Shown in pieces: positions 8,117 to 16,708 of a stretch of 64,000 nucleotides of DNA (position 1 is the stretch's first letter; each line of letters starts with the position of its first letter). The position numbers and the translations under genes are program-made. This stretch comes from Mesorhizobium loti (GTDB lineage Bacteria > Pseudomonadota > Alphaproteobacteria > Rhizobiales > Rhizobiaceae). The notes beneath the pieces are model-generated. The model ran no database searches. It was not told the origin of the DNA and worked only from the letters and a program-made list of their open reading frames with translations. The stretch lies in assembly GCF_013170705.1 (NCBI RefSeq), contig NZ_CP033334.1, positions 6,239,501 to 6,303,500 on the forward strand, given 5' to 3'.

Positions 8117-9595
8117 TCAGGCGTAGTTGGCCCAGATGGCCTTCTGGCGCAGGAACGCCTCGACGCCGGCACGACCCATGTCCTTGCCGAAGCCGGACCC
8201 CTTGTAGCCGCCGGCCGGGTAGGTGAACTCCGGGCCGCGCCCGTGCTGGTTGATCCAGACCATGCCGGCCTCGATCGAATCGGCCGCCTTGAGCGCTTTC
8301 TTCATGTCCGTGGTGTGGACGCTGGCGGCGAGCCCGTAGACCGGATGCGCCGCCAGGGCGAGGCCTTCGTCGAGATCGGCAAAGGTGCGCACCGTCAGCA
8401 CCGGACCAAAGAACTCCTCCTTGAAACCGATATTGTCGTCGGCGACATTTTCGAGGATCGTCGGCGAGAAAAAACTGCCTTCGTTGCGTCCTTCCAGCAC
8501 CGTGCCGCCAGTGATGACCGAGGCGCCTTCGCTGATGCTGGCGCGCACCATCGTATCGATGCGCTCAAGCTGCTTGCGGCTGATGATCGGCGCGAAGGTG
8601 GTCGTCTCGTCCCAGGTCGGTCCCGCCTTGATCGCCTTGGTCCGGGCAATGACGCGTTCTAGAAGTTGATCCGCGATCTTGTCCTCGACGATCAGCCGCG
8701 AACCGGCCGTGCAGACCTGGCCGGCATTGTCCATGAACGCCGCAGCGACGCGGCCGGCCACCACATCGATGTCGCCGGCATCGGCCAGCACCAGTTGCGG
8801 GCTTTTGCCGCCGAGTTCGAGCGTGACGGGCTTGATGCCGGACTGGGCAGCGAGCGTCATGATCGCCGCACCGGTCTGCGTCGAGCCGGTGAAGGAGATT
8901 TTCAGGATGTCGGGATGGCGCACGATCGCCGCACCGGTCGTATGACCATAGCCGTTGACGACATTGAACAGACCGGCGGGAATGCCGGCCCTGGCGGCAA
9001 GCTCCGCCAATGCCAGAAGGCTGTGTGGCGTCAGCTCCGACGTCTTCATCACCACCGCATTGCCGGCGGCCAGCGCCGGGGCGAATTTCCAGGCGGCGGT
9101 GATCATCGGAAAATTCCATGGAACGATCGCGCCGACAATGCCGTAGGGTTCATGCTTGACGATGCTCAGCGCATTCGCCTCGGTCGCGGTGACCGTGCCT
9201 TCGATCTTGTCGCAGAACTCGGCGTAGTAGCGCACGACGCCGGCGGTACGTACCGCGTCGCGGACGATCGTCATCGAGATCAGCCGGCTCGACCCCATCG
9301 CTTCCAGCTGTCCGAGATAGGTCGCGTTCTCTTCGATCAGCGCCGCGAAGCGCATGAGCACGGCGGCGCGATCGCGTGGCGCGATCTTCGCCCAACGGCT
9401 TTGCGCCAGCCCCTTCTTCGCGGCATCGACGGCTTGCTGCACCGCGGCCTCCCCGCCATCGGTGATCAACCCCATGGGCTGGAGATCGGAAGGGCGCAGA
9501 ACCTCGATCTCCGCGCCAGGCAGCTCAATGGACTGCCCGCCGATATGATGTCCCCTGGGAATGGCGATGGTGGCCGGATCGAAACTCAGTGTCAT
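8117..9595 (-). CDS. NAD(P)-dependent aldehyde dehydrogenase
   Basis: This is a 492-residue aldehyde dehydrogenase. The cofactor-binding region reads IVGAIVPWNFPMI, the catalytic Glu lies in VTLELGGKSPQLVL and the nucleophilic Cys in NAGQVCTAGSRL, followed by EEFFGPVLTV. The start is ATG 9595 with AAGGAAGAC as ribosome site. The open frame continues upstream to 9757, but that extension is unlike the family. Context (GMC oxidoreductase, aldolase) suggests it takes the aldehyde made by the neighbouring GMC enzyme. Confidence 0.93.
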   Translation of the reverse strand: MTLSFDPATIAIPRGHHIGGQSIELPGAEIEVLRPSDLQPMGLITDGGEAAVQQAVDAAKKGLAQSRWAKIAPRDRAAVLMRFAALIEENATYLGQLEAMGSSRLISMTIVRDAVRTAGVVRYYAEFCDKIEGTVTATEANALSIVKHEPYGIVGAIVPWNFPMITAAWKFAPALAAGNAVVMKTSELTPHSLLALAELAARAGIPAGLFNVVNGYGHTTGAAIVRHPDILKISFTGSTQTGAAIMTLAAQSGIKPVTLELGGKSPQLVLADAGDIDVVAGRVAAAFMDNAGQVCTAGSRLIVEDKIADQLLERVIARTKAIKAGPTWDETTTFAPIISRKQLERIDTMVRASISEGASVITGGTVLEGRNEGSFFSPTILENVADDNIGFKEEFFGPVLTVRTFADLDEGLALAAHPVYGLAASVHTTDMKKALKAADSIEAGMVWINQHGRGPEFTYPAGGYKGSGFGKDMGRAGVEAFLRQKAIWANYA

Positions 9596-9680
9596 TGATG
9601 TCTTCCTTTTGCGGCCAGCTCGAAAGGGGGGCGCATTCGACGATGTCCGCTTGGCTGTTTTCGCGTGAAGCGGCGTGCCT

Positions 9681-10538
9681 TCAGCACGCCTTCTCGGCTT
9701 CACGCGCCTCGAGGAACGGGCGAAGCAGATCCGCCGATTCATGGAAGCGTCCGACAAATGTCTTCAGACGCGGATGTTCGGGATGCAGCAGCACCTTGGC
9801 TGGTGGCCCCTGCTCCGCCACCAACCCCTGATCGAGGAATACGACCCGGTCGGCGACCTCGAAGGCGAAGCCTAGCTCGTGGGTGACGATCACCATGGTC
9901 ATGCCGCTCCTGGCCAGCTCGACCATCGCCTTCATGACTTCGCCGACCAGTTCGGGATCGAGCGCCGAGGTCGGCTCGTCGAACAGCATCACCTTCGGCT
10001 GCATGGCCATGGCTCTCGCGATCGCGACGCGCTGCTGCTGGCCGCCGGAAAGCTGGCGCGGATATTTCTCGACGTGCTGCCCCAGCCCCATGAGATCGAG
10101 CAGTCGCAGCGCCTTCTGGCGTGCCTGCTCCTTCGGCTCCCTCTTGACGATGACCGGGCCTTCCATGACGTTCTCGAGCGCCGTCATGTGCGGGAAGAGA
10201 TTGAACTGCTGGAAGACCATGCCGGTCTTGGAGCGGATGCGGTTGACCTCCTGGGCCGGTATCTGGGCGCCCTTGCCATCGGCCCTCCTGTCGAACAGCG
10301 TTTCGTCATCGATGACGATGCTGCCGCTGGTCGGCATGTTGAGCAGATTGATGCAACGCAGCAACGACGTCTTGCCCGACCCGCTGGCGCCGATCAGCAC
10401 CACCACCTCGCCTTCGACGACCGAGAGATCGATGCCGTTCAGCACACGCTTGTCGCCGAATTTGAGGCAGATCCCGTCCAGCCGCAGGACAGGCTTGTCG
10501 CTCTTGTCCGTCACGGCGCTTGGTTCAATGGCGCTCAT
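9681..10538 (-). CDS. Polar amino-acid ABC transporter ATPase (GlnQ/HisP type)
   Basis: The 285-residue ATPase has Walker [10 protein letters not shown], the Q-loop region [18 protein letters not shown], signature LSGGQQQR and Walker [15 protein letters not shown], followed by the H-loop VTHE. It pairs with the permease gene, which overlaps it by ATGA at 10535-10538, and with the binding protein upstream. It energises uptake of an amino acid or opine-like compound. The operon position beside a racemase-family gene suggests a proline- or hydroxyproline-type substrate (inference). Confidence 0.94.
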   Translation of the reverse strand: MSAIEPSAVTDKSDKPVLRLDGICLKFGDKRVLNGIDLSVVEGEVVVLIGASGSGKTSLLRCINLLNMPTSGSIVIDDETLFDRRADGKGAQIPAQEVNRIRSKTGMVFQQFNLFPHMTALENVMEGPVIVKREPKEQARQKALRLLDLMGLGQHVEKYPRQLSGGQQQRVAIARAMAMQPKVMLFDEPTSALDPELVGEVMKAMVELARSGMTMVIVTHELGFAFEVADRVVFLDQGLVAEQGPPAKVLLHPEHPRLKTFVGRFHESADLLRPFLEAREAEKAC

Positions 10539-11188
10539 TTCAGGCTCCCTCTTCTTTCGAGTTTCCTGGACAAGAGGGTCAGCGGGATCAGGATGATCAG
10601 GAAGATGACGCCGACGGCGGTGTAAACCTCCATCGGCCGATAGGTGAAGCTCGAGATGTAGCTCGCCTGATAGAGAAGGTCCGGAACCGTGATCATCGAC
10701 AGCAGCGTGGTGTTCTTCATCTGGATGATCGACTGGCCCGCCAGGGGCGGGATCATCTTGCGGAATGCCTGCGGCAGGATGATCCGGCGCATGCGCTGGC
10801 CATAGGACATGCCGATCGCGGTCGCCGCATCCGTCTGGCCGGGATCGACCGACTGGACGCCGGCGCGCAGGATTTCGGCGTAGAAGGAGCCGACGTAGCA
10901 GCTCAGCCCGATGAAGCCGGCCCAGAATTTCGTGACATTGATGCCGGCGAAGATCGGGAAGGCGTAATAGACCCAGAGCAGCGTGACGAGCAGCGGAATG
11001 TTGCGGAAGAACTCGACATAGATCTGGCCGAGGATGACCAGCGGCTTGAACGTGCTGAGCTGGATAAGCCCGATGAACAGGCCGATCAGCATGCCGGCAC
11101 CGATGGTGATGACGGTGAAGTAGAGCGTCATCAGCAGGCCCTGCCAGAGCAGCCCGATATTGTTGGTTATCACTGTATAGTCGAACAT
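10535..11188 (-). CDS. Polar amino-acid ABC transporter permease
   Basis: The 217-residue HisM/GlnP-type permease has several hydrophobic segments and the EAA-loop region [27 protein letters not shown]. The start is ATG 11188 ([10 protein letters not shown]) with GTGAGGACGCC upstream; a longer frame to 11212 is not needed. Only one permease gene is present, which fits a homodimeric channel. It is translationally coupled to the ATPase gene by a 4-bp overlap. Confidence 0.93.
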   Translation of the reverse strand: MFDYTVITNNIGLLWQGLLMTLYFTVITIGAGMLIGLFIGLIQLSTFKPLVILGQIYVEFFRNIPLLVTLLWVYYAFPIFAGINVTKFWAGFIGLSCYVGSFYAEILRAGVQSVDPGQTDAATAIGMSYGQRMRRIILPQAFRKMIPPLAGQSIIQMKNTTLLSMITVPDLLYQASYISSFTYRPMEVYTAVGVIFLIILIPLTLLSRKLERRGSLK

Positions 11189-11262
11189 GGCGTCCTCACT
11201 GGTTCGATGCACGTCCAGTGGTGGCCTGACCGCCGCACCAGGCGGCGGTCAGGCTGTTGCGA

Positions 11263-12105
11263 TCAGAAGGAGAACCCTGCCGGAAGGATCGACAGGTCGA
11301 TGCCGCGGGCTTCCCACGAGCGGGCAAGCTTGCCCTGTGCAAGGCCGAGCGAACGCTCCTGCAGGATCCAGTTGGTCAGGAAGTTGATGTAGCCGGCATT
11401 GCCCGGCTTGCGGGCGACGGCCAGCGTTGCCGGATTGCGCAGGATCGGCTCGGGCAGCGAGACATTGCCGATCTTCTGGTTGGTGATCTGCAGCGCATCG
11501 AAGATGGAAAGCACGACGCCATCGGCGCGGCCGGCCTGCAGTTCCATCAACGCCAGGCCACGATCTTCCACTGGTGTAATCTTGGCCTTCGGCAGCAGCG
11601 CTTCGGCGACGACCTGCATGGTGCTGCCCTTCTGGACGACGACGGTCTTGTCGGGCGAATTGAGCTCGGCCCAGGTCTTGACCGGCTTGCCGGGAGGCGT
11701 CAGCACGGCCCAGGCGTCGGTGAACAGCGGCTCCCATAGATAGTCGACGACAAGACCGCGCTTCGGGTTCGGATTGACGCCGATGGCGATGTCGATCTTG
11801 TTGGACTGGAAGTCGGCGGCCAGATTGCCCCAGGTGGTCTCGACAGGCTCGAGCTTGACGCCGAGCTGGGTCGCGATCTCGCCCAGGAATTCGTAGTAGA
11901 AGCCGCTCCATTGGCCGGTGGCCGGATCCTTGATATAGCCCGGCTCTTCGCCGGTCATCACAGGAACCTTGAGCACGCCGCTGGCACGGATCTGGTCGAT
12001 GACGGCGGACGGATTGTCGTCGGCGGAAGCAGCGATCGGCGCGGTGAGCAGGCCAAGACCGATGGTCAAAGCGGCCATGAACGTACGCATTACCGTGAAT
12101 TTCAT
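11263..12105 (-). CDS. Periplasmic amino-acid-binding protein
   Basis: The 280-residue solute-binding protein of family 3 has a signal peptide (MAALTIGLGLLTAPIAASA). The type-II binding-protein pattern follows: GVLKVPVMTGEEPGYI, GFYYEFLGEIATQLGVKLEPVETTWGNLAADFQSNKIDIAIG, and VVQKGSTMQVVAEALLPKAKI. It is the receptor for the adjacent permease and ATPase. It has AGAAAGGGG as ribosome site, and lies just downstream of the epimerase gene in the same direction. Confidence 0.94.
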   Translation of the reverse strand: MKFTVMRTFMAALTIGLGLLTAPIAASADDNPSAVIDQIRASGVLKVPVMTGEEPGYIKDPATGQWSGFYYEFLGEIATQLGVKLEPVETTWGNLAADFQSNKIDIAIGVNPNPKRGLVVDYLWEPLFTDAWAVLTPPGKPVKTWAELNSPDKTVVVQKGSTMQVVAEALLPKAKITPVEDRGLALMELQAGRADGVVLSIFDALQITNQKIGNVSLPEPILRNPATLAVARKPGNAGYINFLTNWILQERSLGLAQGKLARSWEARGIDLSILPAGFSF

Positions 12106-12133
12106 GTCATTCCCCTTTCTGAGTTATTTGTGG

Positions 12134-13126
12134 TTAGCGGGCTAGAAATCCCTTCGAGAGGGGGTCGCCCTTCTCGAAGTAGATTGTCTGGGTCGAGGTA
12201 ATGAAGGCCGAGCCCTCGATCTCGATGATCATCGCTTCGCGGCCTTGCTCCTCGACGCGCCTTTGCAGGCGCGCTTCGAACGGAATGCCGAAGATATTCC
12301 TGGCGCGATAAGTCTGGTCGGGGCTGATCAGCCCCTTCCCGAGCAGATAGGTCAGGCGCGCCGAGGTGCCGGTGCCGCAAGGCGAGCGGTCGAACTTGTT
12401 GGATTCCAGGACAAGAAAATGCGTCGCCGAATGCGCGCTGTCGGCATCGTGAAAAAGCACGCTCGGCGCGGCAGCACCCGCCAGCAGAGGCAGGTCCTTC
12501 ATCGCCGCCTTGATCGCGTCCTTGATCCTGGCGCCGGCCTGCATCAAGACCGATGCATTGTCCGGGGTCAGCTTGAAGCCGAGCGACGCGGCGTCCACCA
12601 GCGCATACCACATGCCGGCATAGACAATCGCGGCATCAACCTTGCCAATGCCTTCGACGGAAACACTCAAGCGCTCCAGCCCGACATAGCTCGGGACGTT
12701 GGCTATGCGCACCCGGTCCAGCGAACCGTCTTTGTTCCAGATCAGATGAACGGTCACGATGCCCGCAGGCGTTTCCAGCGTGAAGCTGTCGCCCGTTTCG
12801 ACAGAGATCTGGCCTGTGAAGGCCAGCGTCCTGGCAAGGCCGATCGTGCCGTGACCGCACATATCGAGATAGACATAGGACGAGATGAAGAACGCGCCAT
12901 AATCGGCGACATCGGAGGCGACCGGCACCAGACCGACCATGGCGGCATGGCCGCGCGGTTCATGCAGCAGCGCCGGGCGAAGATGGTCGAAGCGCCGGCG
13001 GAAATGGTCCCGCTTCTCCCGCACGCTCGAACCGGAGAGTTTCGGAACGCCGCCGAGGATGACGCGCGTGGGGTGGCCGGCGGTATGGGAATCGATGACG
13101 CTGAACGCTGACGAGAAGCTGGACAC
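12134..13126 (-). CDS. Proline racemase-family epimerase (4-hydroxyproline 2-epimerase-like)
   Basis: The 330-residue protein carries both catalytic cysteines of the proline racemase family: C90 in LDMCGHGT and C250 in RSPCGTGTSARL. This argues for a two-base racemase or epimerase rather than the hydroxyproline dehydratase branch, where the second Cys is replaced. The N-terminus SVIDSHTAGHPTRVI is typical. It would convert trans-4-hydroxy-L-proline to the cis-D form, or racemise a related imino acid. The start is GTG 13126, three bases after the regulator's TAG and behind its GGAGAGGG, so it is coupled to the GntR gene. Confidence 0.9.
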   Translation of the reverse strand: MSSFSSAFSVIDSHTAGHPTRVILGGVPKLSGSSVREKRDHFRRRFDHLRPALLHEPRGHAAMVGLVPVASDVADYGAFFISSYVYLDMCGHGTIGLARTLAFTGQISVETGDSFTLETPAGIVTVHLIWNKDGSLDRVRIANVPSYVGLERLSVSVEGIGKVDAAIVYAGMWYALVDAASLGFKLTPDNASVLMQAGARIKDAIKAAMKDLPLLAGAAAPSVLFHDADSAHSATHFLVLESNKFDRSPCGTGTSARLTYLLGKGLISPDQTYRARNIFGIPFEARLQRRVEEQGREAMIIEIEGSAFITSTQTIYFEKGDPLSKGFLAR

Positions 13127-13129
13127 GGA

Positions 13130-13810
13130 CTAGCCCTCTCCGAACGCGTCGCGAATGCCGGCCCGCATGCTTTGCCAGATTTCCCGGATGAGGTTTTCGG
13201 TCATGGCCTTGGCGCTTTCGCCATCACCTGCGGTGATCGCATCATAGATGCGGGCCGTGTCGTCCAGCGACAGCTGGATGATCTTCGGATCCTGCTCGTA
13301 GGCGTGATAGCGGTAGCGCAAGGCCTGCTTTTCCAGACCCCCTAGCAGGCGTGTCAGCGTCTTGTTGCCGGCCAGCGTGTAGGTCAGGAGAGAGCCGCGG
13401 ACGTCGACGATGAAGAACTGCCGTGCATCGTTCCTGGCCTGTGCCTGCTTCAGCTCCGACAAGAGGTTCTTGAATTCGGCCTTCTTTTCGATGTCGGCGG
13501 ATTCGGCCGCCTGCTTGGCGACCAGCCCTTCGAGTTCGATGCGACAGGTATAGACCTCGTCGAAATCGCGCTGCGACATCGGTGAAACCCAGATGCCGCG
13601 CCTGGCCTCGCGCATTACCAGGCCGTCGCGCTCGAGCAGCCTGAGCGCCTCGCGCACCGGCGACCGGCTGACGCCGTAACGCGCGGCGACCATTTCCTCG
13701 GTCAACCGCTCCCGCGACTTGAGGCGGCCGAAGATGATCTCTTCCTCGAGCATCTCAGCGAGATTCTCCGGGATGGCGACCGACAATTTCTGGATGCGCG
13801 CTAAAATCAT
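13130..13810 (-). CDS. GntR-family transcriptional regulator (FadR/FCD subgroup)
   Basis: The 226-residue protein has an N-terminal winged helix-turn-helix (RLTEEMVAARYGVSRSPVREALRLLERDGLV) and an all-helical FCD effector domain with the conserved RIELEGLVAK segment. It lies first in the leftward operon and faces the plus-strand aldehyde dehydrogenase gene. It therefore probably controls both from the 110-bp gap, where a palindrome overlaps the likely promoters. The ligand is likely the imported amino acid or a catabolite (inference). Confidence 0.92.
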   Translation of the reverse strand: MILARIQKLSVAIPENLAEMLEEEIIFGRLKSRERLTEEMVAARYGVSRSPVREALRLLERDGLVMREARRGIWVSPMSQRDFDEVYTCRIELEGLVAKQAAESADIEKKAEFKNLLSELKQAQARNDARQFFIVDVRGSLLTYTLAGNKTLTRLLGGLEKQALRYRYHAYEQDPKIIQLSLDDTARIYDAITAGDGESAKAMTENLIREIWQSMRAGIRDAFGEG

Positions 13811-13821
13811 GTCGACACCAT

Positions 13822-13840
13822 ACTGTATACAATGTACAGG
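13822..13840. promoter_or_regulatory. Candidate GntR operator in the divergent promoter region
   Basis: The sequence contains CTGTA (13823-13827) and TACAG (13835-13839) as inverted arms, with a nested perfect palindrome TGTATACA. It sits 12 bp upstream of the GntR start codon and about 80 bp upstream of the plus-strand aldehyde dehydrogenase. This is the usual place for an FCD-type autoregulatory operator. Binding by this regulator is inferred. Confidence 0.55.
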
Positions 13841-13921
13841 TCAAGTCATCGCGGAAATTTTCTTGTGACGTGCAATCCGCCGGCGGCTTTCCGCGCCCGC
13901 CGGGCTGAAAGGGCCAGGAAC

Positions 13922-15352
13922 ATGTATCCAGAGACGATCGAGCTGCTGATTGACGGCGTGTGGTGCCAAGGGTCGGACGGCAAGTCCGAACCATTGATCA
14001 ATCCCGCCACCGAGGAGGTGCTGGCCACCGTGCCGCATGTCACGGAGGCCGACCTCGACCGTGCTCTCGCCGCATCGCTCAAAGGCTTCAAGCTGTGGAA
14101 GACGATGACCGCGATGCAGCGCTGGGCGATCATGGACAAGGCCGCCGACCTGATCGAGCAGCGCAAGGAGACCATCGCGCGTGTCCTGACGATGGAGAAC
14201 GGCAAGGCGCTGGCGGAGGCCACCGGCGAGGTGCAGTTCGCGGCGGACGCGACCCGCTGGTATGCGGAAGAAGGCAAGCGCGCCTATGGCCGCATCGTCC
14301 CTGCCCGGCTGCCCGGCGTGCGGCAGATGGTGTTCAAGGAGCCGGTCGGGCCTGTCGTCGCCTTCGCCGCTTGGAACTTTCCGGCCAGCAATGTCATCCG
14401 CAAGATTTCAGGTGCGCTCGGCGCCGGCTGCTCGATCATCCTGAAGCCGGCGGAGGAAACGCCGGGGACCGCGGTCGCCATCGCCCGCTGCTTCCAGGAC
14501 GCCGGACTGCCGGCGGGCGTGCTCAACATCGTGTTCGGCGAACCAGCCAAGGTCTCGTCCTATCTGATCGCCTCGCCGATCCCGAAGAAGGTCTCGCTGA
14601 CCGGATCGACGGCCGTTGGGAAGCTGTTGCAGAAACAGGCGGCAGATACGCTGAAGCGCTGCACCATGGAGCTGGGGGGCCACGCCCCCGTCATCGTTTA
14701 TGAGGACGCCGATCTCGACAAGACGCTCGATACGCTCGTCGCCTTCAAGTTCCGCAATGCCGGCCAGGTTTGCACCTCGCCAACCCGCTTTTACGTGCAT
14801 GACGCTATCTATGACCGCTTCATCGAAGGCTTCGCCTCACGCGCCGAAAAGCTCAAGATCGGCGACGGCCTCGACGCAAACGTGCAGATGGGCCCGATGA
14901 TCGCGCCGCGACGGCTCGACGCCATGGACGGCTTCGTCAGCGATGCGACAGCGAAGGGAGCGAGCGTCGTCACCGGCGGCAAGCGGATCGGCAAAAAGGG
15001 TTATTTCTACGCTCCGACCTTGCTGAAGAATGTTCCGGATGCCGCGCGCATCATGTCCGAAGAGCCGTTCGGGCCGATCGCGCCGACCACCACCTTCTCA
15101 ACCTTCGACGGCATGATCGAACGGGCAAATTCGCTGCCTTATGGCCTGGCCTCCTTTGTCTTCACCCGCAATCTCAGCCTCGCGCAGAAGACCGAGATGG
15201 CACTGGAGGCCGGCATGGTCGGCGTCAACCACATGATGGTGTCGACGCCGGAAACGCCGTTCGGCGGCGTCAACGAATCCGGGTACGGCTCGGAGAGCGG
15301 CATCGAAGGCCTCGACGCCTATCTGCGGACGAAGTTCGTGACGGAGATGTAG
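13922..15352 (+). CDS. NAD-dependent aldehyde dehydrogenase (succinate/ketoglutarate-semialdehyde type)
   Basis: The 476-residue enzyme contains the catalytic Glu in CTMELGGHAPVIV and the Cys in FRNAGQVCTSPTRF. It also has AAWNFPASNVIRKISGALGAGCSII and the C-terminal PFGGVNESGYGSESG. The FNEP-type C-terminus and the ELGGHAP motif fit the succinate-semialdehyde / alpha-ketoglutarate-semialdehyde branch. The start is ATG 13922 behind CCAGGAAC; an upstream frame to 13832 is unlike the family. In a hydroxyproline scheme it would oxidise 2-oxoglutarate semialdehyde to 2-oxoglutarate. It is transcribed divergently from the GntR/epimerase operon. Confidence 0.92.
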   Translation: MYPETIELLIDGVWCQGSDGKSEPLINPATEEVLATVPHVTEADLDRALAASLKGFKLWKTMTAMQRWAIMDKAADLIEQRKETIARVLTMENGKALAEATGEVQFAADATRWYAEEGKRAYGRIVPARLPGVRQMVFKEPVGPVVAFAAWNFPASNVIRKISGALGAGCSIILKPAEETPGTAVAIARCFQDAGLPAGVLNIVFGEPAKVSSYLIASPIPKKVSLTGSTAVGKLLQKQAADTLKRCTMELGGHAPVIVYEDADLDKTLDTLVAFKFRNAGQVCTSPTRFYVHDAIYDRFIEGFASRAEKLKIGDGLDANVQMGPMIAPRRLDAMDGFVSDATAKGASVVTGGKRIGKKGYFYAPTLLKNVPDAARIMSEEPFGPIAPTTTFSTFDGMIERANSLPYGLASFVFTRNLSLAQKTEMALEAGMVGVNHMMVSTPETPFGGVNESGYGSESGIEGLDAYLRTKFVTEM

Positions 15353-15455
15353 AGCGCGCACATCGATGCGCTGCGGAGATGATTGGGGAGCGTGGGGATC
15401 AAGGCGAGGCATGGCTTCCGTTTTGCGAGCGCGATGCCGAGCCACCACACGATTT

Positions 15456-15718
15456 TCAATCGACCGCGAGCGCAATGATCATCTCGAGTTCCACCGTGAT
15501 CTGGTTGGGCAGTGAACCTGCTCCAATGGTCGACCGGGCATGCATGCCTTGTTCTCCAAACACGGAAACGAGCAGGTCCGAACAACCGTTCATGACAGCG
15601 GGATGGTCGGTGAAATCTGGGGGACGCGTTGATAAGTCCGAGGACCTTGACGATGTCCGCGACCCGGTCGATCGAGCCGGCCGCCGCGTCTGCGACGGCC
15701 AGCAGATGACGGCACCAA
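15456..15718 (-). pseudogene. N-truncated, frameshifted RidA/YjgF-family remnant
   Basis: The minus strand first reads HLLAVADAAAGSIDRVADIVKVLG. After a run of five C (15619-15623 region) it continues in another frame as DFTDHPAVMNGCSDLLVSVF and ends in VELEMIIAL. This is the C-terminal two-thirds of an imine/enamine deaminase (RidA family) with one extra base. The N-terminus is missing because the LysR gene ends at 15722. The single-base slip in a homopolymer could be a sequencing error, but the missing N-terminus is real. RidA homologues often accompany amino-acid or imine catabolism. Confidence 0.75.
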
Positions 15719-15721
15719 CAC

Positions 15722-16651
15722 TCATTCAGGATAAGTTGTCGGTTTCCAGATGTGGGTGGACATGATGTCCCGCAGTTCCGTGCGCACCGCGCGGAAGAGC
15801 GGCCGAAAATTCGAGGACATCGGTCGCTGCGACGAGGTCGCGAGGATCAGCTGTCGGGTGATCGGTGGGTCGAATGGCCAGACCTCGATGCGGCCAGCCT
15901 CGACAAGGAGATGGACGGAAGCATAGGGCAGAACCGTATAGCCTGTGCCCTCCTCGACCAGAAGCAAGGTTGACGGCATTGCCTCCAGCTCCATCTCGAC
16001 ACGCGGATAGATGCCATGCTCCGCCAAGGTGTTGTCGATAAGCCGCCGCAGCCCGTGCGGGCGGCTGGGCAGGATCATCGGCAACTCGGCGAAGATGTCG
16101 AGGCCGACCGGCGCGCGCGGCAGCACGCGCTCTGACAAGACCGGTCCGATCAGAAAAAGCTCGTCATCGGCCAGCGGTTCAGTCAGCACGGACGGATGGT
16201 TCGGCGAATTGTAGAGCACGGCGGCGTCGATGCGGCCGGCAATCAGCCATTCCAGGATATGGCCGCTGAAGCCCTCGATCACCTGCAGCGCGACATTGGG
16301 AAACTCGTTCTTGATCTTCTTGACCAGCGGCACCGTCAACACGGTGCCGACCGAAGGCGGCACGGCCAGCACCAACCTTCCCTTCGGCGAGGATTTGAGG
16401 TTCGAGACTGCATTCTGCGCCAGCCGCATCCGCTCGACGATCTCGTCGGCATGAGCCTTCAGGAGCACGCCCGCCTCGGTCAGGACGACACCGCGTCCGT
16501 TGCGATAGAACAGCTCGACGCCGAGCTCCTCCTCAAGCCCGCGAATATGGCGCGTGACCATCGGCTGGGTGACGCTGAGGTCGAGTGCGGCCTTCGAGAA
16601 GCTGCCAGCCGCACCGACGGCGATGAATACCTGTAGCTGCTTCGTGTCCAA
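15722..16651 (-). CDS. LysR-family transcriptional regulator
   Basis: The 309-residue protein has an N-terminal helix-turn-helix (FIAVGAAGSFSKAALDLSVTQPMVTRHIRGLEEELGVELF) and a periplasmic-binding-like effector domain (GRLVLAVPPSVGTVLTVPLVKKI...). The start is TTG 16651 preceded by GGGGTGAGAG, because no ATG fits the family start. It is the last gene of the long leftward catabolic operon, 57 bp after the SMP-30 gene, and probably regulates that locus from the distant divergent promoter region. The sequence resembles NAC/TsaR-like LysR proteins, but the effector is unknown. Confidence 0.9.
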   Translation of the reverse strand: MDTKQLQVFIAVGAAGSFSKAALDLSVTQPMVTRHIRGLEEELGVELFYRNGRGVVLTEAGVLLKAHADEIVERMRLAQNAVSNLKSSPKGRLVLAVPPSVGTVLTVPLVKKIKNEFPNVALQVIEGFSGHILEWLIAGRIDAAVLYNSPNHPSVLTEPLADDELFLIGPVLSERVLPRAPVGLDIFAELPMILPSRPHGLRRLIDNTLAEHGIYPRVEMELEAMPSTLLLVEEGTGYTVLPYASVHLLVEAGRIEVWPFDPPITRQLILATSSQRPMSSNFRPLFRAVRTELRDIMSTHIWKPTTYPE

Positions 16652-16708
16652 CTCTCACCCCAACCATCCGCCGCCGCAGCGCTTCCAAGCCCCCCAGTGG
16701 TGTCCGTG

